Origin: Citricoccus sp. SGAir0253
GTDB taxonomy: Bacteria > Actinomycetota > Actinomycetes > Actinomycetales > Micrococcaceae
Direction of reading: 5' to 3'
NCBI RefSeq assembly: GCF_005877055.1
Contig: NZ_CP039424.1
Coordinates: forward strand, 1,054,001 to 1,118,000
Length of the DNA stretch: 64,000 bases
The translations under genes were made by a program, and so were the position numbers. The first letter of the stretch is position 1; the number at the start of each line of letters is the position of its first letter. Below, in pieces: positions 1 to 7,164 of this stretch. Below the pieces are notes generated by a model that had not been told where the DNA came from, made no database searches, and worked only from the letters and a program-made list of their open reading frames with translations.

Positions 1-36
1 GACCGCGCCCACGGCGGGAGGTGCGGGGGAGCGGCG

Positions 37-58
37 GGCCGCGCCCGGGGGCGCGGCC
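37..58 (-). terminator. GC-rich hairpin after the FmdB-like gene
   Basis: A 9-bp perfect inverted repeat (GGCCGCGCC / GGCGCGGCC, loop CGGG) lies just past the stop of the zinc-ribbon gene at 62. There is no U-tract, as is common for actinobacterial terminators. The role is inferred from position and stem strength only. Confidence 0.45.
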
Positions 59-61
59 GGC

Positions 62-412
62 TCAGGCGGAGGCGGCGGCGGGCGTCTTGGCCGGCGCCGG
101 GGCGGAGGAGCCTGCCGAGGCGTCGGACGAGGACGAGGACGAGCCACTGGTCGAGGACGATCCGGCGGAGGCCGCCGAGTCGCCCGAGGCGGACGCGGCG
201 GCCGTGGAGGAACCGGCGGTGGAGCCCGAGCGGTCGGAGCGGGAGTCGTTGCGGTAGAACCCGGATCCCTTGAACACCACGCCCACGGAGTTGAACTTCT
301 TGCGCAGGGTGCCCTCGCACTGGGGGCAGACGGTCAGGGAGTCGTCGCTGAACGACTGGACGATGTCGAACGCGTGACCGCAGTCCTTGCAGGCGTAGGC
401 GTAGGTGGGCAC
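62..412 (-). CDS. FmdB-family zinc-ribbon protein
   Basis: 116-aa protein. The first ~40 residues form a zinc ribbon with two CxxC pairs (C8/C11 and C29/C32) around a hydrophobic core (start VPTYAYACKDCG), typical of the FmdB/regulatory zinc-ribbon family. The rest is a low-complexity Ser/Ala tail ending in Ala/Pro/Lys. The GTG at 412 is chosen because GGAAGGAG precedes it and the conserved fold begins there. Family members are usually 70-115 aa and of unclear function. A CIRCE element lies upstream (481-507), so HrcA heat-shock control is likely. Zinc binding is known for the fold; the exact role here is unknown. Confidence 0.85.
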   Translation of the reverse strand: MPTYAYACKDCGHAFDIVQSFSDDSLTVCPQCEGTLRKKFNSVGVVFKGSGFYRNDSRSDRSGSTAGSSTAAASASGDSAASAGSSSTSGSSSSSSDASAGSSAPAPAKTPAAASA

Positions 413-480
413 GGGGTTACTCCTTCCGACCAGCCGTTGCCGGTCCGCGGGACGACGGGTCGCTCCGTCGGCCGGGTGGC

Positions 481-512
481 TTGGCACTCTCACGTTTCGA
501 GTGCTAAGGATA
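481..512 (-). promoter_or_regulatory. CIRCE (HrcA) operator with overlapping -10 box
   Basis: On the minus strand the sequence reads TTAGCACTC-N9-GAGTGCCAA (481-507). This matches the CIRCE consensus TTAGCACTC-N9-GAGTGCTAA at 17 of 18 positions. A -10-like TATCCT sits at 512-507, so the start point would fall inside the operator, the usual arrangement for HrcA repression. The only minus-strand gene downstream is the FmdB-like zinc ribbon (start 412). Confidence 0.85.
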
Positions 513-544
513 CACCCCCGGCCGGGCGGCCGCCGTCGGGCACG

Positions 545-1273
545 TCACGCCCGGGCGGCCAGCGGGTCCACCCCGTCGCCGAACCAGGTGAGGCCGTCGG
601 CGGTCACCGCGCCGTCCACCGGCTCGTCGAACTCCCCGGCGGGCAGGTATCCCCGGGTCATCAGCTCGTGCCGGAACACGCTCGCCACGGTGACGGGGCC
701 GCCGTCGCCGGCCTCCCGCAGCCGGCGCACCCCGGCCAGGAACCGGTCGTAGTATCCGCCGCCCTGGCCCATCCGGATCCCCAGCAGGTCCACCACCTGG
801 GCCGGCACCAGCACGAGGTCCACGGTCGCCATGGTCTCCACGCCCAGCCGCTCGCCGACGGGCTCGTCGATGGGCGCCACCGCGCTCCGCGCCAGTTCCA
901 CGCCGGGGTGCCAAGCGGTCCAGGACAACTGCCGCTCGGGCTCGGTGATCGGCACGAGCACCTCGATCCCGGCCCCGTGCAGGGCCTCGCGCAGGGGCCC
1001 GGTCTGCGGTTCGGTCCCGTAGGACATCACGACGGCGGCCCGCCGGTGGCGCGCCCGCGGGAGGTACCACTCCAGCACGTGGCGCGTGATGGCCTCGGAC
1101 TGGGCCGTCCGCTCGGCCTCGCCGAGCTCGCGGCGCCGGGCCCGCCACAGCGTGCGGGTGTCCTGCTTGCGCCACGCCAGCGTCTCCTGGGGCGTGGAGC
1201 CGCGATGGCCGGTCAGGGACGCGGAGTACTCGGCGGTGGGCTGGTCCTGGGGCGTGGGGTCGTTGGGGGACAC
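545..1273 (-). CDS. fthC: 5-formyltetrahydrofolate cyclo-ligase
   Basis: 242 aa. The family uses ATP to convert 5-formyl-THF (folinate) to 5,10-methenyl-THF, returning it to the one-carbon pool in the cytoplasm. Visible marks are the basic helix around WRKQDTRTLWRARRREL near residues 34-50, SYGTEPQTGPL in the middle, and the family signature GQGGGYYDRFLA in the C-terminal third, which binds substrate phosphate. The first ~28 residues are a variable extension. The GTG start lies 6 nt after a CACAAT -10-like box, so the mRNA may be leaderless. It is divergent from the acetyltransferase at 1302 with only 28 nt between start codons. Confidence 0.9.
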   Translation of the reverse strand: MSPNDPTPQDQPTAEYSASLTGHRGSTPQETLAWRKQDTRTLWRARRRELGEAERTAQSEAITRHVLEWYLPRARHRRAAVVMSYGTEPQTGPLREALHGAGIEVLVPITEPERQLSWTAWHPGVELARSAVAPIDEPVGERLGVETMATVDLVLVPAQVVDLLGIRMGQGGGYYDRFLAGVRRLREAGDGGPVTVASVFRHELMTRGYLPAGEFDEPVDGAVTADGLTWFGDGVDPLAARA

Positions 1274-1279
1274 CCCACC

Positions 1280-1295
1280 ATTGTGCCCCTAGGAT
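1280..1295. promoter_or_regulatory. Back-to-back leaderless -10 boxes for divergent genes
   Basis: Plus strand: TAGGAT at 1290-1295, 6 nt before the ATG at 1302. Minus strand: CACAAT at 1285-1280, 6 nt before the GTG at 1273. With 28 nt between start codons there is no room for 5' UTRs, and the two polymerase footprints must overlap. Confidence 0.6.
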
Positions 1296-1301
1296 CGCCT
1301 C

Positions 1302-1931
1302 ATGGCTCCCGTCCCGACGCACTCCTGGCCCGTGACGCTGGAGCACGGCGACCTCGTGCTGCGGCCGTTCCGCCGCTCCGACCAGGAGGAGTGGATGGCG
1401 CTGCGGTCCCGGAACCGCGAGTGGCTGCGGCCGTGGGACGCCACCAACCCGGTGCCGGAGACCGGCCTCAAGAGCTTCCACGAGATGGTCCGGGTGCTCA
1501 ACCGCTCGGGCCGGGACGGGACCGGGCTGCCGTGGCTCATCTGCGTGCGGGGCACCGCGGACGGGCGGGCGGCGATCGCCGGGCAGCTGAGCGTGTCCTC
1601 GATCGTGCGCGGCTCGGCCCAGTCGGCCGCGATCGGCTACTGGATCGACCAGGCCCGCGCGGGCCAGGGCCTCGTGCCCACCGCGGTGGCGCTGGCCGTG
1701 GACCACTGCTTCTCCGTGCTGGGACTGCACCGGATCGAGGTCAACATCCGCCCCGAGAACCGGCCCAGCCTCCGGGTGGTCGAGAAGCTGGGGTTCCGCC
1801 ACGAGGGCCTGCGCCGTGCCTTCCTGCACATCGACGGCGACTGGCGTGACCACGAGTCCTTCGCGCTGACCGCCCCGGAGGTCCCCGGCGGGCTGCTCGC
1901 GCGGCTGGGCCGGGGGCGTCCGGCCGGCTGA
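1302..1931 (+). CDS. GNAT-family N-acetyltransferase (RimJ/RimL type)
   Basis: 209 aa with the RimJ/RimL layout: an N-terminal beta strand LVLRPFRRSD, a central GYWIDQARAGQG that forms the acetyl-CoA pyrophosphate loop, and the C-terminal HRIEVNIRPENRPSLRVVEK / LGFRHEG motif. Members acetylate N-terminal amines of ribosomal proteins or other small amines using acetyl-CoA. The substrate here cannot be read from sequence. Fused to no other domain and normal in length. The ATG follows a TAGGAT box by 6 nt with no Shine-Dalgarno, suggesting a leaderless transcript. Confidence 0.88.
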   Translation: MAPVPTHSWPVTLEHGDLVLRPFRRSDQEEWMALRSRNREWLRPWDATNPVPETGLKSFHEMVRVLNRSGRDGTGLPWLICVRGTADGRAAIAGQLSVSSIVRGSAQSAAIGYWIDQARAGQGLVPTAVALAVDHCFSVLGLHRIEVNIRPENRPSLRVVEKLGFRHEGLRRAFLHIDGDWRDHESFALTAPEVPGGLLARLGRGRPAG

Positions 1932-2060
1932 GCGGGCGGCGGACGAGGCGGCGCACGACGCGGCGCACGAGGGAGTGGAGCGGCACGGAAAACCGCTGGT
2001 CGGAGCGACACAGCGTGGCGAATGACACTCGTGTGCTTCGGTGCCGGTACCGTTTGGGGC

Positions 2061-2933
2061 GTGGATACAGGCATCGCTATTCTGGAGGAGTCGCTCAGTC
2101 TCGTACTGGGCTACCTTCCGGATGTCCGCCTGCACGCCTCCCTGGTGCTCTGCGCGCTGGTGGCGGCGTGGCTGTTCGCCATCCACCGGAGGGCCAGCCA
2201 ATCGCCCCCGCCCCGTCGCCACCGGAGGATTCCCATGACGCGCACCGCCCAGTCCACGCCCCGCGGCGTCCGGCCCCGGTCGATGCCCGCCTCCGGGTTC
2301 CGCGTCAAGTGGGACCGCACCCTCATCGCCCTCGTCGCCCTGCTGGCCGTGCTGGTCCTCGTCGTCACCGGGGTCGCCGCCCTCTTCGGCGCGGGCACGG
2401 GAGGGACCGCCCTCGTCGCGGCCCTCGTGGCCGCGGGCGGGGTCGCCTCCCTGCGCGCCCTCGCGCTGCGGGACCGCAAGGCGCGCCGCGACCAGCGGAT
2501 CGAGCGGGCGTTCACCGAGGCCATGAACCCCGGCCTGCCGGTCGTCCACGACGCCGTGCCCAGCGGCTCCGGCTCGACCGCCGTCTTCGACGCCGCCTCC
2601 GGCCAGGCGCCCGCCCCGCACGCCCGGGACGAGCAGGGTGCCGCGGCCCCCGCCGCGGCCCCGGCCGTCCCCGCCGGCTCCGCGCCGACCCCCGCCCCGG
2701 GCGCCGACCTCGACGCCGCGGCCCTGCCCAGCGTGCCGCGGCCCACCTACCTGGACGCCGCGGAGGCCCACCGGCCGGTCCCGGAGCCGCTCGTGCGCCC
2801 CGAGGTCCCGGCCGCGCAGCCCGGCACGAAGCTCAAGTCCGGCGTGTCCGGTGAGTACCTGGCCAAGGTCCAGGCCACCGCGAACCGCTCCCTGGACCTG
2901 GACAAGGTCCTCCAGCGCCGACGGGCCGTCTGA
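2061..2933 (+). CDS. Hypothetical membrane protein with Ala/Pro-rich C-terminus
   Basis: 290 aa, not a recognised family. Hydrophobic segments lie near residues 24-40 (SLVLCALVAAWLFAI), 85-107 (LIALVALLAVLVLVVTGVAA) and 112-130, followed by a basic patch RDRKARRDQR and a long Ala/Pro-rich, probably disordered cytoplasmic tail ending in a conserved-looking basic stretch. The GTG at 2061 is chosen because TACCGT lies 7 nt upstream, as in other leaderless genes here, and codons from ~2120 on show coding bias. An ATG at 2235 with GGAGGA upstream is a credible internal or alternative start giving 232 aa and removing the first segment. Seventeen bases separate it from the phosphotransferase gene, so the two are probably co-transcribed. 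Confidence 0.6.
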   Translation: MDTGIAILEESLSLVLGYLPDVRLHASLVLCALVAAWLFAIHRRASQSPPPRRHRRIPMTRTAQSTPRGVRPRSMPASGFRVKWDRTLIALVALLAVLVLVVTGVAALFGAGTGGTALVAALVAAGGVASLRALALRDRKARRDQRIERAFTEAMNPGLPVVHDAVPSGSGSTAVFDAASGQAPAPHARDEQGAAAPAAAPAVPAGSAPTPAPGADLDAAALPSVPRPTYLDAAEAHRPVPEPLVRPEVPAAQPGTKLKSGVSGEYLAKVQATANRSLDLDKVLQRRRAV

Positions 2934-2950
2934 CGACAGGGGAACGGCCG

Positions 2951-4327
2951 ATGCGCCACCGGGCGCAGGGGGAGGACGCGGAGGACCGGCAGGTCCGGTA
3001 CCTCTCGTCCACCGCGGTGCGGGACACGCTGCAGCACGTCCTGGCCGGACAGGGGTTGCGGCTGCACCACGCCCGCCTGGTCGACCTCCAGCACCGGCCC
3101 GGCGCGGGGGCCACGGGGGTGTTCCAGGCGTGGGCGGTGCCCGATGACGCCCCCGACGACGGCGCCCCGGAGGAGGACTCCCCGGCGGAGGGCGACGCCG
3201 CGCAGGCCGGCCGCGAGGTCTTCGTCGCGCTGACCGCCGAGGCCGTCCCGGAGGACGCGGTGGTCGACGCCGGCCGCGCCGCCGAGACCGACTGGTCCGC
3301 CTGGATCCACCCCCACGACCCGCTCCTGGCCGGGCTCGCGCTGGCCTCCGACCCGGCCTCCGTCGCGGCGGTCTGGGGCGCGGGCCGGGTCCTCACCGAC
3401 CTGCAGACCGTCAGCTACCGGCCGCTGCGCCGGGCCGTGCTGCGCGCCGAGTTCGCCCCGGCGGGCGAGGACGCCCCGCCCCCGGCGCGCTCGGCCGGCC
3501 ACGGCCCCGGACAGGACGACGTCGTCCGCGGGGGCGCCCCGGGACAGGACCCCGCCGGGCCGCGCACGGTGTATCTCAAGGTGATGCGCGGCGGCCTGGC
3601 CGCGGGACTGCACCACCGCCACGTGCTGCTCGCCGCGGCGGGGGTGCCGGTGCCGCCGGTGCTCGGCCCGCCGGTCGCGGACGTGCTGGCCCTGGGCGAG
3701 GGCACCGGGACCGTGCTGGCCGGGGCCATCATGGCCGACGGCGCCCGGCACGTGGACCCGCGCGAGGTCACCGACCTGCTCGACCGGATGCCGGGGGAGA
3801 TCCTCTCCCTGCCCCGGCGCGAGGCCTGGGCGGACCGGACGCCCTCCTACGGCCACGCCGCGGCCACCGCCCTGCCGGACCAGGCCCGCCGGATCCGCTC
3901 GCTCGTGGAGCACCTGCAGCGGCAGCTGGCCACCACGGACCGCGGTCCGGTGGTGCCCACGCACGGCGACCTCTACGAGGCCAACCTGCTCGTGCGGGAC
4001 GGGCGGATCAGCTGCGTGCTCGACGTGGACGGTGCCGGCCCCGGCCACCGCGTGGACGACCTCGCCTGCTTCCTGGGCCACCTCGCGGTGCTGCCGGCCG
4101 TGGACGAGCGCTACGTCTTCACCCACCGGGCGCTGCGCCGGTTCCACTCCCACTTCGTGGGGACCGTGGACCCGGGGGCACTGGCCTGTCGCTCGGCCGC
4201 CGTCGCGCTGTCCCTCGTGGCCGGCGCCCGGGACTCGGGCCGCCCGGACTGGCAGGCCGCCGCCCGGCAGCGGCTGGACATCGCGGAGTCGCTGCTGCAG
4301 CTGCCTCAGTCGTCCTCGGGCTGGTAG
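2951..4327 (+). CDS. Phosphotransferase, APH/choline kinase-like fold
   Basis: 458 aa. The C-terminal half carries the aminoglycoside-phosphotransferase/kinase signature: Brenner motif THGDLYEANLLV (catalytic Asp) followed by CVLDVDGAGPGHRVDDLACF (metal-binding Asp). An N-lobe stretch TVYLKVMRGG provides the ATP-binding Lys. The N-terminal ~150 residues are variable, with an acidic insertion (EEDSPAEGDAA). Such kinases phosphorylate sugars, amino-alcohols or antibiotics; nothing here identifies the substrate, and resistance should not be assumed. Likely in an operon with the upstream membrane protein. The last 22 nt overlap the converging response-regulator gene. Confidence 0.78.
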   Translation: MRHRAQGEDAEDRQVRYLSSTAVRDTLQHVLAGQGLRLHHARLVDLQHRPGAGATGVFQAWAVPDDAPDDGAPEEDSPAEGDAAQAGREVFVALTAEAVPEDAVVDAGRAAETDWSAWIHPHDPLLAGLALASDPASVAAVWGAGRVLTDLQTVSYRPLRRAVLRAEFAPAGEDAPPPARSAGHGPGQDDVVRGGAPGQDPAGPRTVYLKVMRGGLAAGLHHRHVLLAAAGVPVPPVLGPPVADVLALGEGTGTVLAGAIMADGARHVDPREVTDLLDRMPGEILSLPRREAWADRTPSYGHAAATALPDQARRIRSLVEHLQRQLATTDRGPVVPTHGDLYEANLLVRDGRISCVLDVDGAGPGHRVDDLACFLGHLAVLPAVDERYVFTHRALRRFHSHFVGTVDPGALACRSAAVALSLVAGARDSGRPDWQAAARQRLDIAESLLQLPQSSSGW

Positions 4328-5013
4328 GGGCGGTAGTCCTTCTCCGCCACGAGCCGGTAGCCCACGCCGCGCACGGTCGCGAAGCGGGTGACCCCGAGCT
4401 TGGTGCGCAGGTAGCGCACGTAGACGTCCACCACGTTGGAGCCGGGATCGAAGTCGTAGCCCCACACCCGGGACAGCAGCTGCTCCCGGCTGAGGGCCTG
4501 CCCCGGGTGGCGCAGGAACGCCTCGGCCAGGGAGAACTCGCGCGCCGAGAGGTCCACCTCGACGCCGTCGATCGTGGCCACGTGCCGCACGGGGTCCAGG
4601 GCGAGGTCGGCGTGGCGCAGCACCGGGTCCTCCACGGCCCGGGCGCCGCCGTTGTCGCCGCGCAGCCGCAGCCGGACGCGGGCCACGAGCTCGGCGAACC
4701 GGAAGGGCTTGGGCACGTAGTCGTCGGCTCCCGAGGTCAGTCCCGTGACCGTGTCCTCCCCGGAGGTCCGGGCGGTGAGGATGATGACCGGCAGCTGCCG
4801 GTCCTGCGCCCGGATCCGCTCGAGCACCTCGAAGCCGTCCAGGTCCGGCAGGCCCAGGTCGAGGATGACCAGGTCGAAGCCGCCCGTGAGGGCGAGGACC
4901 AGTCCCTCGCGGCCGGTGGCGGCGACCGTGGTGGTCAGCCCTTCCGCCTTCAGGCCCTTGGCCACGAAGGAACTGATCCGTGGTTCGTCCTCGATCATGA
5001 GGATCTGGCTCAT
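4306..5013 (-). CDS. OmpR/PhoB-family response regulator
   Basis: 235 aa. The receiver domain (residues 1-115) has the acidic pair E8/D9, phospho-acceptor D52 in VILDLGLPD, the Thr of ILTAR and the Lys of PKPF. A winged-helix domain follows (LSAREFSLAEAFLRHPGQAL and the recognition region NVVDVYVRYLRTKLG, ending in the wing RGVGYRLV). It therefore acts as a DNA-binding transcription factor switched on by phosphorylation. Its ATG overlaps the stop of the histidine kinase (ATGA at 5013-5010), so the two are translationally coupled. It overlaps the convergent phosphotransferase gene by 22 nt. Confidence 0.93.
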   Translation of the reverse strand: MSQILMIEDEPRISSFVAKGLKAEGLTTTVAATGREGLVLALTGGFDLVILDLGLPDLDGFEVLERIRAQDRQLPVIILTARTSGEDTVTGLTSGADDYVPKPFRFAELVARVRLRLRGDNGGARAVEDPVLRHADLALDPVRHVATIDGVEVDLSAREFSLAEAFLRHPGQALSREQLLSRVWGYDFDPGSNVVDVYVRYLRTKLGVTRFATVRGVGYRLVAEKDYRPYQPEDD

Positions 5014-6593
5014 GCCGCACCGTCCTTCGCGGGGGTCGTCGTCTCGTCCTGGGGGTCCGCTCCGTCCCGGGGCGGGACCGCGGTGGCATCCCCGGGCGGG
5101 GCGCCGCACGGCTCCCGGCCGGGGTCGAGGGGCAGGTCGAGGTGGAACGTGGACCCGGCCCCCGGGGCGGACCGCACGTCCACCGTGCCGCCGTGGGCGG
5201 CCGCGATGGCCGTGACGATGTTCAACCCGAGGCCCGAGCCCTCGGCGCGGGTGCTGTTGGAGCCGCGCCCGAACCGCTCGAAGATCACCTCGCGGTCCTC
5301 CGGCCGGATGCCGATGCCCTGGTCCCTGACCCACAGCCGCAGGACGCCGTCGAGCCGCTGGGAGCCGAGCCAGACCGTGGTGCCCTCCGCCGAGTACCGC
5401 ACCGCGTTCGAGGCCAGTTGCAGCCACGCCTGGGTGATGCGGCGCTCGTCGAGGGACACGGTCACCTCGGCGGCCCCGTCCAGGGCCCAGTGGCGGTCCC
5501 CGAGGGAGGTCGCCTTGGCCAGGACGTCGCGGGTGAGGGCGCCGACGTCGACCGGCCGGCGGGTGATGAAGTCCGGCCGCCCGGACCGGGCCAGGGTGAC
5601 GAGGTCGTCCACGAGCAGGCGCATGCGGTCCAGTTCGTCCAGGGCGACCTCCCGGACCTCGCGCACGTCCTGCGGGTCGTGCGGGTCCTGCAGCTCGAGG
5701 TGGCCCTGGATGATCGTGATGGGCGTGCGCAGCTCGTGGCCCACGTCGTCCAGCAGCCGGCGCTGGGAGGAGAAGGCCTCCTGCAGGCGGTCCAGCATCT
5801 CGTTGAAGGTGGTGGCCAGCTCGGCCACGTCGTCCTGGCCGGAGACCGGCACGCGGCCGTTGAGGTCCGTCCCGGAGATCTCCGCCGCGGTCGACTGCAG
5901 GGTGCGCAACGGGTCCAGCAGCCGGCCGACGAGGCCCCACCCGGCGAGCCCGACGACGCCCATCACCACGAGCCCCACCCCCGCGTAGGACACGAACGAG
6001 GCGTTGAGCTCGGCCAGCTCCGCGGAGTGGTCGAAGGCCAGCAGCATCATGGACGGGGCGGTGTCGTTGTCGAAGCGGATCGGCACCACGACCGCCCGGT
6101 AGGTGGTCCGGTCGGTCGTGACCGTCCCGAGCCGGACGCTGCCGGCGCCGGAGTGCGCGCGCGCCCAGTCCACGAGCCGCGCGTCGTCCTCCAGCCGCAG
6201 CTCGACGGCGTCCGAGGCCGTCCAGCTGATCCGCCCGTCCCGCAGGCCCAGCATCCCCTCGTGCTCGGCGGGCAGGGTGCGCTGCATGGCGGTGTAGACG
6301 AGCTGGTCCGCGGCGGAGAACGGCTCACCCGTCTCGGGGTCCACGCCCTCCTGCGCGAGGATGCGGAACTCCTGGACCGAGCGGGTCAGCGAGTCGTCGA
6401 GCTGGTGGTCCATCGCGCCGCGCTGCAGCAGGTAGGCCGTGGCCCCCGAGAGCAACAGCGCGAGGGCGGTGAGCAGGACGAAGAGGATCACCACGCGGGT
6501 GCGCACCGGCAGGGCCCGGCGGCCGCGGGGACGGCGGCCGGGCGGCCGCGTCCGCGGCGCGGCCCCGGGCTCAGTCGTCGTCATCCCCCGCAT
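5010..6593 (-). CDS. Sensor histidine kinase (HAMP, HisKA, HATPase)
   Basis: About 527 aa. Order of parts: basic N-terminus, TM1 near VVILFVLLTALALLLSGATA, an extracytoplasmic sensor region of ~150 residues, TM2 near YAGVGLVVMGVVGLAGWGL, HAMP linker, dimerisation helix with H-box GHELRTPITIIQGH (phosphoryl His), then N-box LASNAVRYS, DQGIGI and GLGLNIV of the ATPase. It autophosphorylates and passes the phosphate to the regulator encoded next. Start is ambiguous: ATGs at 6593 and 6584 both overlap the upstream gene; 6593 has GAGGGGG upstream. The signal is unknown. It sits between an acidic exported-type protein and the regulator, suggesting a cell-envelope stimulus. Confidence 0.92.
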   Translation of the reverse strand: MRGMTTTEPGAAPRTRPPGRRPRGRRALPVRTRVVILFVLLTALALLLSGATAYLLQRGAMDHQLDDSLTRSVQEFRILAQEGVDPETGEPFSAADQLVYTAMQRTLPAEHEGMLGLRDGRISWTASDAVELRLEDDARLVDWARAHSGAGSVRLGTVTTDRTTYRAVVVPIRFDNDTAPSMMLLAFDHSAELAELNASFVSYAGVGLVVMGVVGLAGWGLVGRLLDPLRTLQSTAAEISGTDLNGRVPVSGQDDVAELATTFNEMLDRLQEAFSSQRRLLDDVGHELRTPITIIQGHLELQDPHDPQDVREVREVALDELDRMRLLVDDLVTLARSGRPDFITRRPVDVGALTRDVLAKATSLGDRHWALDGAAEVTVSLDERRITQAWLQLASNAVRYSAEGTTVWLGSQRLDGVLRLWVRDQGIGIRPEDREVIFERFGRGSNSTRAEGSGLGLNIVTAIAAAHGGTVDVRSAPGAGSTFHLDLPLDPGREPCGAPPGDATAVPPRDGADPQDETTTPAKDGAA

Positions 6594-7116
6594 CGTCCCC
6601 CTCGTCGTCCCCGTCCTCGTCGTCCGCCTCGTCATCGTCCCATCCGTCGTCGTCCGTGGGCGCCTGCGGTGCGGGGGCCGGGACCGCGCGCGGCGTCGGG
6701 GAGGTCCGCGCCGCCGGGCCGGTGCTCCCGGCGGTCCCGTCGGCCCCGTCCGCGCCGGCGGTCGGGGACGTGGTCGCCGGGGCCGGACGGGAGGAGACCG
6801 GGGCGCGCGAGGAGAGGCCCCCGGACGCCGGGGTCTCCCTGTCCGGGGAGGGGGTCGGGGACCCGGTGGGGGAGCCGGTGGCGGCCGAGGCCTCGGGGTG
6901 CGGGGACTGGCCCGACGCCGGCGCGCCCCCTGCCGGGTCGTCCCCGCCGGCCGCGAGGGGCGCGTTGTGCGGGGACGGCGCGTCCGTCACGGCGATCAGC
7001 GGGCCGAGGTCGACCGTGCTCGGCCGGGCCGAGAGCGCGACGAGGCCCAGCGCGCCCAGCACGGCGACGGCCACCAGGGCCACGGCCGCCTTCAGTCCCC
7101 ACCCGGTGCTCTTCAT
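6571..7116 (-). CDS. Hypothetical exported protein with Asp/Glu-rich tail
   Basis: 181 aa, family not recognised. An N-terminal hydrophobic segment (KAAVALVAVAVLGALGLVAL, residues ~9-28) acts as signal or anchor. A Ser/Thr/Pro/Ala-rich low-complexity region follows, then a C-terminus of about 30 residues that is almost wholly Asp/Glu with few Gly/Ala/Trp. The acidic tail could bind divalent cations or contact positively charged surfaces; this is inference. ATG at 7116 is preferred over 7125 because GAGGA is well placed. The stop overlaps the kinase start, so it is the first gene of a three-gene unit with the two-component system and may be an accessory sensor or a target. Confidence 0.65.
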   Translation of the reverse strand: MKSTGWGLKAAVALVAVAVLGALGLVALSARPSTVDLGPLIAVTDAPSPHNAPLAAGGDDPAGGAPASGQSPHPEASAATGSPTGSPTPSPDRETPASGGLSSRAPVSSRPAPATTSPTAGADGADGTAGSTGPAARTSPTPRAVPAPAPQAPTDDDGWDDDEADDEDGDDEGDDAGDDDD

Positions 7117-7164
7117 GGCGACCATCCTCGCGCGCGCTGATGAGGCGAAGATGAGAGGGCCGGG

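Noticed and set aside
2235-2237. ATG with GGAGGA as the start of the membrane protein.
   Set aside because: Kept only as an alternative: coding bias extends upstream and a leaderless -10 precedes GTG 2061.
504-2771. Large minus-strand open frame spanning the fthC and GNAT genes.
   Set aside because: Amino-acid content is Arg/Gly/Pro-rich and it covers two well-supported genes in other frames.
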